A stretch of DNA of 64,000 nucleotides, taken from contig NZ_CP034783.1 of the NCBI RefSeq assembly GCF_006094435.1, positions 895,001 through 959,000 of the forward strand. Direction: 5' to 3'. This stretch comes from Pseudomonas sp. MPC6 (GTDB lineage: Bacteria; Pseudomonadota; Gammaproteobacteria; Pseudomonadales; Pseudomonadaceae). The stretch's first letter is position 1. Each line of letters opens with the position of its first letter. The notes beneath the pieces were generated by a model, which was not told where the DNA came from, searched no databases, and worked only from the letters and a program-made list of their open reading frames with translations. The position numbers and the translations under genes were made by a program. Below are positions 1 to 9,868 of the stretch, one piece after another.

Positions 1-138
1 AACGCCACGCTGACGGCGCTGTTCCTGTTCGTGGTGTTCAGCATCCTGTTCTATGCGCTCAAGGTCGGTATTGCCGCCTGGGGCACCAAGGAACGTACGG
101 ATAAAGAAGCACCGTTCCAGGCCCTGCCGGATGCTTGA
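1..138 (+). CDS. cstA: Carbon starvation protein CstA family, C-terminal end (partial)
   Basis: Reading frame 1 is open from the window edge to TGA at 136-138 and gives 45 residues. A hydrophobic helix (NATLTALFLFVVFSILFYAL) is followed by a polar tail ending in FQALPDA. This fits the last membrane helix and cytoplasmic tail of CstA-type transporters, which import peptides or pyruvate under carbon limitation. The identity rests mainly on context: the next gene is the YbdD/YjiX partner that follows cstA or btsT in many bacteria, and then comes a YjiA-type GTPase gene. The N-terminal part lies outside the window. Confidence 0.75.
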   Translation, partial: NATLTALFLFVVFSILFYALKVGIAAWGTKERTDKEAPFQALPDA

Positions 139-153
139 TCGAGGATTGCAAAC

Positions 154-351
154 ATGTTCAATGACCTGAGTCGCCTCGGTAAATACCTCGGTCAGGCCGC
201 GCGCCTGATGGTCGGCATGCCCGACTACGACAATTACGTGGAGCATATGCAGAACAAACACCCGGACAAACCGGTGATGAGCTACGAGATGTTCTTCCGC
301 GAACGTCAGGAAGCGCGTTACGGTGGCAAGGGTGGGCCCAAGTGTTGCTAA
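154..351 (+). CDS. YbdD/YjiX family small protein (DUF466)
   Basis: A 65-residue protein with the family features: the N-terminal segment [20 protein letters not shown], the middle [20 protein letters not shown], and a basic C-terminus with [15 protein letters not shown] ribosome site lies 8 bases before the ATG. It starts 15 bases after the cstA stop, so the two are surely co-transcribed. Members accompany CstA/BtsT transporters and are thought to be needed for transport activity; the mechanism is not established. It is followed at once by a REP pair and a T-run that may end the transcript. Confidence 0.9.
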   Translation: MFNDLSRLGKYLGQAARLMVGMPDYDNYVEHMQNKHPDKPVMSYEMFFRERQEARYGGKGGPKCC

Positions 352-374
352 TGCAGCACTAGGCAATACAAACC

Positions 375-441
375 TGTAGGAGCCGGCTTGCTGGCGATAG
401 CGATCTCAAGGACGCCATCGCCGGCAAGCCGGGCTCCTACA
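375..441. repeat. REPIN-type inverted REP pair (CCGGC stem type)
   Basis: TGTAGGAGCCGGCTTGCTGG at the left is mirrored by its near complement ending GGGCTCCTACA at the right. Eight T residues follow at 443-450, so the structure could also terminate the cstA-ybdD transcript. Confidence 0.85.
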
Positions 442-471
442 GTTTTTTTTAGCGCATGGGAGATTTTTGTT

Positions 472-1443
472 TTGCTCACACCAATCCCGGTCACGATCCT
501 CAGCGGCTTCCTCGGCGCCGGCAAAACCACGCTGCTGCGTCACCTGCTCAAAGCCGAACACGGCCTGAAAATCGCCGTGATCGAGAACGAATTCAGCGAT
601 GCCGGCATCGACACCCAACTATTGGGCGATGAACCGGTACAAGTGATGACGCTGTCCAACGGCTGCGTCTGTTGCACCATCCACACCGACCTGACCAAAG
701 CGCTGTACCTGCTGCTGGAGCGCCTGGACAGTGGTGAAATCGCCTTCGACCGCCTGGTGATCGAATGCACTGGCCTGGCCGATCCGGCACCCGTGGCGCA
801 AACCTTCTTCATCGACGAAGAGCTGCGCGAGCGTTACATCCTCGACGGCATCATCACCCTGGTGGACGCGGCGCACGCCGACACGCACCTGACCCAGACC
901 ATCGCCCAGGCCCAGATCGGTTTTGCCGACCGCCTGCTGGTGAGCAAGCGGGACCTGGTGGACGAAGCGACCTTCACTGCATTGAGTGAGCGCCTGACCC
1001 GGATCAACCGTCGCGCGCCGATCCGCGTAGTCGACCACGGCAAGATCGACCTTGCCGAATTGCTCGATGTGCGCGGTTTCAATCTCAATGCCGACCTCGG
1101 TGGCGGGGTGAGTTTGCGGCCCGTCAGCAAGGCGCCTTCCATCGACCGCATTTCCAGCCTGGTGCTGCGTACCGACAAGCCGCTGGATATCGACAGGCTC
1201 AGCGCGTTCATGAACGAGTTGCTGGAAGAGCATGGCAAGCAATTGCTGCGCTACAAAGGCGTATTGAATATCCTGGGTGAACCGCGGCGGATGGTGTTTC
1301 AGGGGGTATTGAAGTTGTACGGCTTCGACTGGGACACGGAGTGGGCGGACGATGAAGCGCGGGAAAGTGTGATCGTGTTTATTGCCGATGATTTGCCGGA
1401 AGAGAAGATTCGTGAGGGGTTTGATCGGGTTGCCGCAACCTGA
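472..1443 (+). CDS. yjiA: CobW/YjiA-type zinc-binding P-loop GTPase
   Basis: A G3E-family GTPase of 323 residues, of the type that acts as metallochaperone or metal-insertion factor. Walker A is GFLGAGKTTLL near residue 14. ENEF follows, then the metal-binding NGCVCC (CxCC) near residue 65, ECTGLADPAPV, and SKRDLVD as the G4-like motif. The CobW C-terminal domain covers about the last 100 residues. I choose the TTG at 472: GGGAGA lies 8 bases upstream and the product matches the usual YjiA length. The longer frame from 388 would begin inside the REP repeat and has no ribosome site. It follows cstA-ybdD, as in P. aeruginosa (PA4606-PA4604, from memory). The metal it serves is unknown. Confidence 0.9.
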   Translation: MLTPIPVTILSGFLGAGKTTLLRHLLKAEHGLKIAVIENEFSDAGIDTQLLGDEPVQVMTLSNGCVCCTIHTDLTKALYLLLERLDSGEIAFDRLVIECTGLADPAPVAQTFFIDEELRERYILDGIITLVDAAHADTHLTQTIAQAQIGFADRLLVSKRDLVDEATFTALSERLTRINRRAPIRVVDHGKIDLAELLDVRGFNLNADLGGGVSLRPVSKAPSIDRISSLVLRTDKPLDIDRLSAFMNELLEEHGKQLLRYKGVLNILGEPRRMVFQGVLKLYGFDWDTEWADDEARESVIVFIADDLPEEKIREGFDRVAAT

Positions 1444-1469
1444 AGCATTGTCGGCGTCTGCTATGGCCC

Positions 1470-1536
1470 CATCGCGAGCAAGCTCGCTCCCACATTTTGA
1501 AATGCATTTCCCTGTGGGAGCGAGCTTGCTCGCGAT
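1470..1536. repeat. REPIN-type inverted REP pair (CGAGC stem type)
   Basis: CATCGCGAGCAAGCTCGCTC at the left and GGGAGCGAGCTTGCTCGCGA at the right are mirror copies around a spacer of about 18 bases. It separates the convergent yjiA and gntR genes and ends 7 bases from the gntR stop. Confidence 0.85.
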
Positions 1537-1542
1537 AGCGAT

Positions 1543-2253
1543 CTAACCGGCAACACGGTTTTGGCAAGGCTCCGAGTTCAGCAACATATCTTCTATCTGA
1601 TCCAGATGCCGGTTCATCAAGCCCGTCGCCATCACAGCATCCCCTCGCTCGACCGCATCCACAATCCCAACCTGCTCCCGCCATCCGCAATAAACCTGCG
1701 CCGACGCATCAAACTGCGCAATCGCTAACGAAGTGAGCGGCACCAGACTGCCAAGAAAATGCGCCAACGGTGCATTCCCCGCCATATCAGCCAATGCCAG
1801 ATGAAATTCACCGGCCAACCGGATCGCGGTGCCACGCTGGTCGCGCTCCAGGCACTGGCGTTCGCGCTTGACCAGTTCCTGCAGGCGTTGCACATCGTTC
1901 GCTTGAGGTTGCTGGCAGGCAAGCCGTACCAGCGTGAGTTCCGTCAGCCGCCGGGCGTGCAGCGTTTGCCGGGTCTGTTCGGTATTGAGCGCAGCCACGC
2001 GGGGCCGATGGTTGGGCCGAAGTACGATGATCTGCTGGTGGGACAGTTGCGTCAGCACGCCCCGAATGTCACTGCGTCGAACACTGAACATCTGCGCCAG
2101 GCTTTCTTCGGTAAAGCGACTGCTCGCCTCGATGCGCTGTTCGAGAATGGCATCGAAGACCCGCGAGTAGAGATCAACCACGGGTGGTTTCCCGTTGCTT
2201 GTTCGGGGAAAGGGCAGGGCGCCGAGTGTTTGCGGTGAAGCGAAGCTGTTCAT
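1543..2253 (-). CDS. GntR-family transcriptional regulator with FCD domain (second of a tandem pair)
   Basis: A 236-residue regulator. An N-terminal winged helix spans about residues 25-90 (VVDLYSRVFDAILEQRIEAS, then EESLAQMFSVRRSDIRGVLT). A helical FCD effector domain follows (FHLALADMAGN, NRHLDQIEDML), in which His residues could bind a metal and a carboxylate ligand. I choose ATG 2253 because GGAGA precedes it by about 7 bases; an upstream start at 2283 would overlap the preceding gene and lacks a site. It begins 26 bases after the first GntR gene and reads the same way as the dctA-like gene, so the three form one transcription unit. The ligand is unknown. Confidence 0.85.
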   Translation of the reverse strand: MNSFASPQTLGALPFPRTSNGKPPVVDLYSRVFDAILEQRIEASSRFTEESLAQMFSVRRSDIRGVLTQLSHQQIIVLRPNHRPRVAALNTEQTRQTLHARRLTELTLVRLACQQPQANDVQRLQELVKRERQCLERDQRGTAIRLAGEFHLALADMAGNAPLAHFLGSLVPLTSLAIAQFDASAQVYCGWREQVGIVDAVERGDAVMATGLMNRHLDQIEDMLLNSEPCQNRVAG

Positions 2254-2279
2254 GGCCTGTCTCCAGTTCGAAGAGTGGG

Positions 2280-2996
2280 TCAACTGACGAGATTATCGTC
2301 CGGAATATTCAATTCGATGCCCATCCGCTGGCCTTCGCGAAGGATGTGCCGACGCATTTCGGCGCTGGCTTGAGCGCTGTTTTTACTGCGTATGGCCCGC
2401 ACCACGGCTTCGTTTTCTTCGAGCCGTTCCGCCAGATGCTCCGGAGAATTGCGCAGTACCTCGGCGCTTTGCTTGAGGGCATTACTGGTCTGCTGCACCA
2501 CGCTCTGGAAGATCGGGTTCGAGGTCAGGGTGAACAGTTCTTCGTGGAACGCGATGTAGGCGTTCACCCCGGCTTCGCTGTCGTTGGCCTCCAGGGCTTC
2601 GCGCATATCCATCAGGGTCAGGCGCAGTTGCCCGATTTCCTTGCTGCTGATGGACTGTGCCACCAGGCCGACAATGAAGGGCTCGAGGGTATAACGCAGT
2701 TGCAGCACGTCTTCCAGGCTCGCCCCGGCCACCGCGCTGTCGTGACTCTGGCTGTCGCTCAGATTGGCCTCCAGCACGACCACGCCTTTGCCTGGCATGG
2801 AACGCACCAGTCCGAGGGTCTCCAGCACGATCACGGCTTCGCGCAGGCTCGGGCGGCTGATGCCCAGTTGTTCGGCCAATTCCCTTTGCCCCGGCAGCAT
2901 TTCACCGGAGCGCCACTGACCACGGGCCAGAGCGGCCCGAAGTTTTTCTACGACTGAATTCACAACGGTCGACGAGGTGATCACTGTTCGCTCCAT
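2280..2996 (-). CDS. FadR-subfamily GntR regulator with FCD domain
   Basis: A 238-residue FadR-type repressor. The winged helix spans residues 10-75 (GEMLPGQRELAEQLGISRPS, LREAVIVLETLGLVRSMPGK). The FCD domain has the metal-site pattern: Asp/Arg in EDVLQLRYTLEP, His in YIAFHEELF, and His in EMRRHILREG. This group often senses lactate, glycolate, pyruvate or other carboxylates. It lies 55 bases downstream of the dctA-like gene in the same direction. Two palindromes of the FadR-group type lie upstream of that gene, so it probably controls the transporter. The effector is an inference. Confidence 0.88.
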   Translation of the reverse strand: MERTVITSSTVVNSVVEKLRAALARGQWRSGEMLPGQRELAEQLGISRPSLREAVIVLETLGLVRSMPGKGVVVLEANLSDSQSHDSAVAGASLEDVLQLRYTLEPFIVGLVAQSISSKEIGQLRLTLMDMREALEANDSEAGVNAYIAFHEELFTLTSNPIFQSVVQQTSNALKQSAEVLRNSPEHLAERLEENEAVVRAIRSKNSAQASAEMRRHILREGQRMGIELNIPDDNLVS

Positions 2997-3017
2997 GAGT
3001 ATCCATAACGATTGATG

Positions 3018-3045
3018 GCCGTGCCTGCCCGCGGGCAGGCACGGC
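3018..3045. other. Perfect 28-base palindrome between dctA-like gene and gntR
   Basis: Arms GCCGTGCCTGCCCG and CGGGCAGGCACGGC abut with no loop. No T-run follows on either strand, so it does not look like a simple terminator. In the mRNA it would form a very stable hairpin between two cistrons and could hold up 3' decay or attenuate expression of the regulators. Confidence 0.7.
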
Positions 3046-3051
3046 GATTAT

Positions 3052-4365
3052 TCAAAATTCCTGCTGATGCGCCGGGCCTGCTGGCTTCCTGGGCTGGAAG
3101 GTATAACCCAGCTGACCGGAAAGTACTTTGTTCGCCCGTTCGATATCGATGTCTTTTTCCCAGCGCGCGATGGCCACTGTAGCGACGCAGTTGCCGATCA
3201 GGTTGGTCAGCGCCCGGCCGATACCCATGAACCAGTCCACTGCCAGCACCAGTACCAGGCCCACGACCGGAATGGCCGGGATTGCTGTCAGGGTCGCCGC
3301 GAGAATCACCAGCGCCGAGCCGGGAATGCCATGGGCGCCTTTGGAGGTGATCAGCGATACCAGCAGAATCGTCAGCAGGTCGGTCATGGCCAGTGGCGTA
3401 CCGGTGGCGTTGGCGATGAACACGATAGCCAGGGTCAGATAGATCGAGAAACCGTCCAGGTTGAACGAGTAACCCGTAGGAATCACCAGGCCGACTGTCG
3501 AACTGCCGATGCCGAGGTGCTCAAGCTTGCGCATGATTTGTGGCAGCACGGCATCGGACGAGGCGGTGCCCATGACAATCAGCAATTCTTCGCGCAGGTA
3601 CTTGAGCAATGGCCACATCCGCAGGCCGGACAGGCGCATCACCAGGCCGAGAATCAACGCCACGAACGCCGCGCAAGTCAGGTAAAACAGGCCGACCAGG
3701 CTGCCCAGATGCTGCAGCGAGTCCAGGCCATATTTGCTGGTAGTAAAGGCGATCGCACCGAACACGCCGATCGGCGCCAGGCGTACGATCATGCCCATGA
3801 TGCGGAAGATGACGTGGCTCAGCTCATTGATCAGCCGTGAAATGCCGGAAGCCGCTTCACCCACCAGGTTCAGCGCGCTGCCGAACAATACGGAAAACAG
3901 CAGGACCTGCAAAATGTTGTTGTCGGCAAAGGCGCCGATCACCGAGGTCGGGATCAGGTCCATCAGGAACTGCGTGGTGGTGTGCATGTGCTGACCGCGC
4001 TGGGCGATATCGCCCATATCGGCGGCGGAGAGCTGATCCAGATGGATGTTCGCGCCGCTGCCAATGCCGGTACTGAAGGCGAAGACCAGGCCGATCACCA
4101 GGGCGATGGTGGTCAGGACTTCAAAGTAGATCACTGATTTGAGGCCGATGCGTCCGACCTTCTTCAGGTCGCCGGCACCGCTGATGCCGCTGACCACCAC
4201 GCAAAACACGATCAGACCGATGAGCATCTTGATCAGTTTGATGAAGCCATCGCCGAGCGGTTTGAGCTGGGCGGAGTATTCAGGAAGGGTCAGTCCGCAG
4301 ACGATGCCGAGCACCAGTCCGAGAACCACTTGGAGGAAGATTGAACGCGAGCACCATCTGAGCAT
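3052..4365 (-). CDS. dctA: Dicarboxylate/amino acid:cation symporter (DctA-like)
   Basis: A 437-residue secondary transporter of the DAACS family, length typical of DctA. It has eight or more hydrophobic segments and the hairpin/TM motifs GTASSDAVLP, GLVIPTGYSFNLDG and RALTNLIGNCVATV. Two signature residues differ from the DctA I know: the serine-rich loop reads GTASSDAVLP where GTSSSESALP is usual, and NLDGFSIY replaces NLDGTSIY. The substrate may therefore not be succinate/fumarate/malate. AGGA lies 8 bases before the ATG. It is the first gene of a unit with two GntR regulators, and operator-like palindromes lie upstream. Family assignment is sure, substrate is not. Confidence 0.85.
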   Translation of the reverse strand: MLRWCSRSIFLQVVLGLVLGIVCGLTLPEYSAQLKPLGDGFIKLIKMLIGLIVFCVVVSGISGAGDLKKVGRIGLKSVIYFEVLTTIALVIGLVFAFSTGIGSGANIHLDQLSAADMGDIAQRGQHMHTTTQFLMDLIPTSVIGAFADNNILQVLLFSVLFGSALNLVGEAASGISRLINELSHVIFRIMGMIVRLAPIGVFGAIAFTTSKYGLDSLQHLGSLVGLFYLTCAAFVALILGLVMRLSGLRMWPLLKYLREELLIVMGTASSDAVLPQIMRKLEHLGIGSSTVGLVIPTGYSFNLDGFSIYLTLAIVFIANATGTPLAMTDLLTILLVSLITSKGAHGIPGSALVILAATLTAIPAIPVVGLVLVLAVDWFMGIGRALTNLIGNCVATVAIARWEKDIDIERANKVLSGQLGYTFQPRKPAGPAHQQEF

Positions 4366-4433
4366 GGGAGGAATCCTGGTCGGTGTCCTGGCTGCCGACG
4401 CTTGAGCGCATCAGATTCAGGACTTAATTATTG

Positions 4434-4444
4434 TGGTCTTACCG
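4434..4444. promoter_or_regulatory. FadR/GntR-type operator half, TGGTCTTACCG
   Basis: TGGTCTTACCG matches the N-GT-NNN-AC-N core recognised by FadR-subfamily GntR regulators. It lies 69-79 bases upstream of the dctA-like start, where a promoter would be expected. Confidence 0.5.
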
Positions 4445-4517
4445 GTATGTCCAGTGCAGGCTCAGTCTACGCTGGGTTTTTCCAGGATTACAAGAGCAGA
4501 TACAAAAAATTGGCATG

Positions 4518-4532
4518 ACCGGTCTGACCGGT
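4518..4532. promoter_or_regulatory. Putative GntR operator palindrome ACCGGTCTGACCGGT
   Basis: A palindrome perfect apart from the central base, with GT-NNN-AC at its centre as in FadR/LldR/PdhR-type operators. It lies about 85 bases upstream of the 4434 site, in the same dctA-like upstream region. The neighbouring FadR-type regulator is the obvious candidate protein. Confidence 0.5.
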
Positions 4533-4566
4533 TGTGCCGACAGGGAAACGCGATAAATCGCAGACG

Positions 4567-4599
4567 AAAAAAAACCGGCCATTCACTGGCCGGTTTTTT
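4567..4599 (-). terminator. Rho-independent terminator of glyA
   Basis: The stem ACCGGCC/GGCCGGT around a 7-base loop is flanked by an A-run and a T-run, so it can act in both directions. It lies 25 bases past the glyA stop. Confidence 0.85.
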
Positions 4600-4623
4600 C
4601 ATTGCTGCGGTCTGGCGGGCTGA

Positions 4624-5877
4624 TTAAGCGCCGTACACCGGCAGCTTCTTGCAGATGGCCTTGACCTTCTCGCGAACGGCGTCGATCACCGCTTCGTTGT
4701 TCAGGTCCGCCAGGATGTCGCAGATCCAGCCAGCCAGTTCCTTGCACTCTGCTTCCTTGAAGCCACGAGTGGTCACGGCTGGAGTACCGAAGCGCAGGCC
4801 GGAGGTGACGAACGGCGAGCGTGGATCGTTTGGCACGGAGTTTTTGTTCACGGTGATGAACGCTTTGCCCAGCGCGGCGTCAGCGTCCTTACCGGAGATT
4901 TCCTGCTTGATCAGCGACAGCAGGAACAGGTGGTTTTCAGTACCGCCGGAGACCACGTCGAAACCGCGCTCGATGAACACGCTGGCCATGGTCTGGGCGT
5001 TTTTCACCACTTGTTGCTGGTAAGTCTTGAACTCAGGCTGCAGCGCTTCCTTGAAGCAGATCGCCTTGGCGGCGATCACGTGCTCCAGCGGGCCGCCCTG
5101 GGCGCCCGGGAACACCGCGGAGTTCAGCTTCTTCTCGATGTCGGCGTTGGCACGAGCCAGGATCAGGCCACCACGTGGACCGCGCAGGGTCTTGTGGGTG
5201 GTGGTGGTCACGACGTCAGCGAAAGGCACCGGGTTCGGGTAGACGCCCGCGGCGACCAGACCGGCCACGTGAGCCATGTCAACGAACAGGTAGGCGCCAA
5301 CCTTGTCGGCGATTTCGCGGAAGCGCGGGAAGTCGAGGATCTGCGAGTAGGCAGAGAAACCGGCCACGATCATTTTCGGCTTGTGCTCGACCGCCAGGCG
5401 CTCGACTTCGTCGTAGTCGATCAGGCCGTTGGCATCGATCCCGTACTGCACGGCGTTGTACAGCTTGCCGGAAGACGAAACGCTGGCACCGTGGGTCAGG
5501 TGACCGCCGTGGGCCAGGCTCATGCCCAGGATGGTGTCGCCCGCTTGCAGCAGGGCCAGGTACACGGCGCTGTTGGCTTGGGAGCCGGCGTGCGGCTGAA
5601 CGTTGGCGTAATCGGCGCCGAACAGTTCCTTGGCGCGGTCGATCGCGAGCTGCTCGACCACGTCGACGAACTCGCAACCACCGTAGTAGCGCTTGCCCGG
5701 GTAGCCTTCGGCGTACTTGTTGGTCAGTACCGAGCCTTGAGCTTCCATCACCGCAGGGCTGGTGTAGTTTTCCGAAGCGATCAGCTCAATGTGCTCTTCC
5801 TGGCGCTGAGCTTCTTGCTCCATGGCGGCAAAGAGATCGGCGTCGTACTTGGCAATAGTCAAATCACGGCTGAACAT
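4624..5877 (-). CDS. glyA: Serine hydroxymethyltransferase
   Basis: A PLP enzyme that interconverts serine and glycine with tetrahydrofolate, the main source of one-carbon units. The protein has 417 residues, the usual length. [20 protein letters not shown] and [18 protein letters not shown] lie near the N-terminus. The PLP lysine lies in [16 protein letters not shown] near residue 230. I choose the ATG at 5877 ([12 protein letters not shown]) because TGAGGA precedes it; four extra codons upstream are possible. It follows morA in the same direction with a 142-base gap. Pseudomonads carry several glyA copies, and by position this matches glyA3 (PA4602, from memory). Confidence 0.97.
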   Translation of the reverse strand: MFSRDLTIAKYDADLFAAMEQEAQRQEEHIELIASENYTSPAVMEAQGSVLTNKYAEGYPGKRYYGGCEFVDVVEQLAIDRAKELFGADYANVQPHAGSQANSAVYLALLQAGDTILGMSLAHGGHLTHGASVSSSGKLYNAVQYGIDANGLIDYDEVERLAVEHKPKMIVAGFSAYSQILDFPRFREIADKVGAYLFVDMAHVAGLVAAGVYPNPVPFADVVTTTTHKTLRGPRGGLILARANADIEKKLNSAVFPGAQGGPLEHVIAAKAICFKEALQPEFKTYQQQVVKNAQTMASVFIERGFDVVSGGTENHLFLLSLIKQEISGKDADAALGKAFITVNKNSVPNDPRSPFVTSGLRFGTPAVTTRGFKEAECKELAGWICDILADLNNEAVIDAVREKVKAICKKLPVYGA

Positions 5878-6019
5878 GGCGGTCCTCAAGGATCGGGGGC
5901 AGAAAAGGGGGGCATTCTAACCTAATGGGTTTTAGATGGCATATGAAAGGACATCATGTCGCAGACAAGTGGGCTTCATGACGGGATCAGCGGTGAGGCC
6001 ATAGCCCCACTGCAAGATT

Positions 6020-9000
6020 TCAATCGAACATGATCAGCGCATCGTGACTGAGCTGCGCCTCGAACTGCCCGGCCGGCATCGGCCGCCCGAACAGGTACCC
6101 CTGAACCTCATCACAGCCATGCTCACGCAGGAACTCGAGCTGTTCATGGGTTTCCACGCCTTCGGCGATCACCGCCAGATTCAGGCTGTGGGCCATGGCG
6201 ATGATCGCCCGGGCGATCTGCGCATCCTGCTCGCCCGACGGCAGGCCGTCGACGAAGGTGCGGTCGATCTTGAGCACGTCGATCGGGAATTGCTTGAGGT
6301 AGTTGAGCGATGAGTAACCGGTGCCGAAATCGTCGACCGCGATGCTCAGGCCCAGGTTTTTCAGCCCGGCGAGAATCTGCATCGCTTCGCTGACTTCGCG
6401 CATCAGGATACTTTCGGTCAGTTCCAGCTCCAGGCACGCCGGCGGCAGGCCGGTTTCCTCGAGGATGGCGGCAATGCGCGTGCCGAGCTGGCCATCGGAG
6501 AACTGCCGGGCGGAAATGTTCACCGAGACCTTGGGCACCCGAACCCTGGCCTGATGCCAGACCTTGAGCTGGCGGCAGGCCTCGCCGATCACCCAGTCGC
6601 CGACATCCACCACCAGCCCCAGCTCTTCGAGCACCGGAATGAAGTCCCCTGGCGGTACCAGGCCGCGACGCGGGTGACGCCAGCGCAGCAGTGCTTCGGC
6701 GCCGGTCAGGCGCTTGCCGTCGCCGCTGAACTGCGGTTGGTAATACAAAATGAATTCGTTTTGCTCCAGGGCGTGGCGCAAGTCACTTTCCAGTTCCAGG
6801 CGCTCCAGGGCGCTGGCGTTCATCTGTGCCTGATAAAACTGGAAGTTGTTCTTGCCGCGTTCCTTGGCGTGGTACATCGCGGTGTCTGCGTTTTTCATCA
6901 GCTGACTGAGCTCGTTGCCATCCTGCGGGCTCAAGGCGATGCCGATACTGGCCGTGACGAAGAACTCGCGGCCTTCGAGGACGAAGGGTTTCACCAGGCT
7001 GGCAAGAATCTGTTCCGCCACATGAATCGCCCGGTTCAGCGCGGTTTCGCGATTGACCCGCGGCTGCAGCAGCAAGGTGAATTCATCGCCACCCATGCGC
7101 GCCACGGTGTCGTCATCGTCGACGCAATCGAGCAAACGCGTGGCCATGTCCTTGAGCATGCGATCGCCAGCGGCGTGGCCCAGGGAGTCGTTGATCGGCT
7201 TGAAGCGGTCCAGGTCGAGGAACATCAGCACCACCCAGGACTTCTGTCGCTCGGCCGATTGCAGGGCCGTGTGCAGGCGGTCCTGGAACAGTGTGCGGTT
7301 GGGCAGGTGGGTGAGCGCGTCGTAATAGGCGAGGCGGTGAATCCGCTGTTCACTGGCCTTGCGCTCGCTGATGTCGCTGAAGAAGCACACATAGCTGGCC
7401 AGATCGCCTTCGTCGTCCAGCACCGCGGTAATCCCGACCCAGGCGGGGTAGTGTTCGCCATTGCGTCGTTTGAGCCAGACTTCACCTTCCCAGGTGCTGT
7501 GCTGGTGCAATTGCTTGAGCACATAGCGCAGATGGGCTTCCTGCTGCTCGTCGACGGTCAGCATGTTCGGCAGCTGATCGAGCACCTGCTCCACGGCATA
7601 CCCGCTGACGCGAGTGAACGCTTCATTGGCCTGGACGATATAGCCGGCCGGATCGGTAATCAGGATCGCCGAAGTCGAGTGCTCGAATACCGTCGCGGCC
7701 ATGCGCAGGTCTTTCTCGGCCCGGCGTTGCTGGCTGATGTCGCGCCCGACGCCCAGCACGCCTTCGAACCCACCGAGTTCATCCCAGACCAGCACCAGCC
7801 GCAGTTCGATCGGAATCTTGCGCCCGTCGGCCCGCAGGCAATCGAACAGGAACAATTGGTTCTGCACCTGGTTGCGCAACAAGGTCAGTTGCTCGGGGTT
7901 GTCCAGCGCCTTGCCGATCCGGTCCATCAGGCTGTAAATGCCGCTCAGCTGTTGCGGGTTGGCCAGGGTCGATTGCCAGCCGTGCTGGAGAATCCAGTCG
8001 ACGTCGTAACCCAGCACCACCTGTACCGACGGGCTGACGTAATTGAGGGCCAGCTTGCTGTCGGTGGAGAGAATCACGTCGCTGATGCTTTCAGCGAGCA
8101 TCCGGTAGCGTTGCTCGCTGTCGTGCAGCGATTCGCTGGCTTCGATCTGCTCGGTGATATCCTTGGCGACGCCGATGATTCGGCTGACCTGACCCTGCGT
8201 ATCCCGCGCCAGGGCCTGCTCGCGAATCTCGAACCGTCGCCATTTGCCGTCCCTGTGGCGGAAGCGCAGTTGGCACTGCAGCAATTGTCTGTAACCTTCC
8301 TGACGCTGGGTTTGACGCGAGCGGTGATAGACGTCGGCATCTTCGGCGTGCAGCAGGATCTCCCAGAAGTATTCGCCCATCTGCTGCAATTCGGTACGGT
8401 TGTAACCGAGTGTCTGCCCCAGGTGGTGGTTGCTGAAGATCATTCGCTGGCTGATCACGTCCTGGACGTACAGGTGGTCCGGCACGGTGCGCACCACGTC
8501 GGACCAGAAACTTTCGCGCTCCAGCAGCGACAGTTCAACGAGCTTGCGGCGGGTGATGTCGGTGATGCTCAGGATCACCGCGTTGCAATCGTCCTGGTCT
8601 TCCGGCAGGCACAGCACCAGCCACAGGTGTTGGTCGCGACCCTTGGCGTCCTGGAGCTTGATTTCCAGTTCAAGCTGCTTGTGCTGATTGAGCACGGCTT
8701 CGAGCACTTGATTGCCCACGGCATTACCGTCCTGCGGATGGCCGTCGATCAGCAGTTTCCAGGCGTGTTCGGTGGAGTTTACGTCGAGCAGTTGCAGGGC
8801 AACCTGATTGACCTCGGTGATACGCAGTTCCCGCAGCAGTTGCTGACGTTGCTGCGGAATCTCCAGCCAGGCCCGCAAGTGTTCGGTGCTGTGCAGCCGG
8901 GCCTTGTCGAAGCGGCGCTTGAGTCCGGACACATCCAGTACGCACAGGGCGACCCCGGTGCCTTCGAAGATATTCTGATAGCGTCGGCGGCCTTCATGCA

Positions 9001-9868
9001 GCTGGCGCTGGCGGCGGCGCATGTTCAGCAGCGCGATCAATGGCAGTAGAGAGAGGGCCAGGCCCAGCAGGCATTTGCCGATGAACGCCGGCAACAGTTG
9101 TTCAAGCACGCGTTGCCGGTCGAACAGCCCGCGCAGTTGCCAATCGCTGCTGCTCAGGGGCACCGTCAACACGCTGTTGGCCAGCTCGTCCTGGGTCAAC
9201 GCGCCTGGCTTGGTCATGGGCAGCGTCTGATCGCGGCTGATGACCTGGTGATTGACGCGGTTTTCCACCAGCCAGAGAGGGCGGATGCCGGCTTCGTTCG
9301 GTTTGGTCAGTGCCGCGAAAAACCTCGGCGCCAGGCGCAGGACCCAGTAGCCACGGGAGCTGCCGCTGGCTTGATGCAACAGCAGATTCACCACTGAGCC
9401 ATCATCGGTATTGCTGAAGTAGTGCGCCTGGGCGCGGCTGCGCCGGACCAGCTCGCTCAGGTAGTCGGCGTCCCGACTGTCGGCGGCAGTGTCGCTGAGG
9501 ATTTTCCCGGACGGGCTGAGCAATGCCACGCTGCGCAGGTCGGGTAGGGACTTTTGCAGTTTGCGCAGCAAGGCCTGCTGTTCGTCGGCGTTTTGCGGTT
9601 GTTCGACGATCGGTAGCAGGTTGAGGGCCATCCGCGCGTTCAGCGCCATGTTCAGGCTGACTTGCGAAGCCAGGTCAGCGGTGTAGTCGATGGTGTATTG
9701 ACGCTGGTTTTCCCGGGATTCGCGAAGCTGATCCAGCAATTGCCAGAACAGCAGTGCGAGCAGCATTAGAACCAGGGTCGCCAGTGCACCCTTCAGGGTT
9801 CCGCGCAGGGGCGATCCGGTCGCAGGATCGAGGGTGCTAACGGACGCTGGCGGGGTGGTATTAGGCAA
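6020..9868 (-). CDS. morA: Membrane PAS-GGDEF-EAL cyclic-di-GMP signalling protein, MorA type
   Basis: A 1282-residue sensor that can in principle make and degrade cyclic-di-GMP. TM1 lies at about residues 27-47, a periplasmic sensor region follows, and TM2 is at about 260-282. Four PAS domains start near residues 298, 450, 588 and 728. The GGDEF domain keeps its active site (RMGGDEF, about residue 925) and the EAL domain keeps EALLRW (about 1057) and [10 protein letters not shown], so both catalytic sites look intact. The start is TTG at 9868 with AGGA 7 bases upstream. Architecture and position next to glyA match MorA of P. aeruginosa and P. putida, which controls flagellum timing, protease secretion and biofilm formation. 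Confidence 0.9.
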   Translation of the reverse strand: MPNTTPPASVSTLDPATGSPLRGTLKGALATLVLMLLALLFWQLLDQLRESRENQRQYTIDYTADLASQVSLNMALNARMALNLLPIVEQPQNADEQQALLRKLQKSLPDLRSVALLSPSGKILSDTAADSRDADYLSELVRRSRAQAHYFSNTDDGSVVNLLLHQASGSSRGYWVLRLAPRFFAALTKPNEAGIRPLWLVENRVNHQVISRDQTLPMTKPGALTQDELANSVLTVPLSSSDWQLRGLFDRQRVLEQLLPAFIGKCLLGLALSLLPLIALLNMRRRQRQLHEGRRRYQNIFEGTGVALCVLDVSGLKRRFDKARLHSTEHLRAWLEIPQQRQQLLRELRITEVNQVALQLLDVNSTEHAWKLLIDGHPQDGNAVGNQVLEAVLNQHKQLELEIKLQDAKGRDQHLWLVLCLPEDQDDCNAVILSITDITRRKLVELSLLERESFWSDVVRTVPDHLYVQDVISQRMIFSNHHLGQTLGYNRTELQQMGEYFWEILLHAEDADVYHRSRQTQRQEGYRQLLQCQLRFRHRDGKWRRFEIREQALARDTQGQVSRIIGVAKDITEQIEASESLHDSEQRYRMLAESISDVILSTDSKLALNYVSPSVQVVLGYDVDWILQHGWQSTLANPQQLSGIYSLMDRIGKALDNPEQLTLLRNQVQNQLFLFDCLRADGRKIPIELRLVLVWDELGGFEGVLGVGRDISQQRRAEKDLRMAATVFEHSTSAILITDPAGYIVQANEAFTRVSGYAVEQVLDQLPNMLTVDEQQEAHLRYVLKQLHQHSTWEGEVWLKRRNGEHYPAWVGITAVLDDEGDLASYVCFFSDISERKASEQRIHRLAYYDALTHLPNRTLFQDRLHTALQSAERQKSWVVLMFLDLDRFKPINDSLGHAAGDRMLKDMATRLLDCVDDDDTVARMGGDEFTLLLQPRVNRETALNRAIHVAEQILASLVKPFVLEGREFFVTASIGIALSPQDGNELSQLMKNADTAMYHAKERGKNNFQFYQAQMNASALERLELESDLRHALEQNEFILYYQPQFSGDGKRLTGAEALLRWRHPRRGLVPPGDFIPVLEELGLVVDVGDWVIGEACRQLKVWHQARVRVPKVSVNISARQFSDGQLGTRIAAILEETGLPPACLELELTESILMREVSEAMQILAGLKNLGLSIAVDDFGTGYSSLNYLKQFPIDVLKIDRTFVDGLPSGEQDAQIARAIIAMAHSLNLAVIAEGVETHEQLEFLREHGCDEVQGYLFGRPMPAGQFEAQLSHDALIMFD

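Noticed and set aside
6554..9049. An 831-codon open frame antisense to morA
   Set aside because: Shadow of morA; composition is His/Gln/Ala rich as expected from complement codons.
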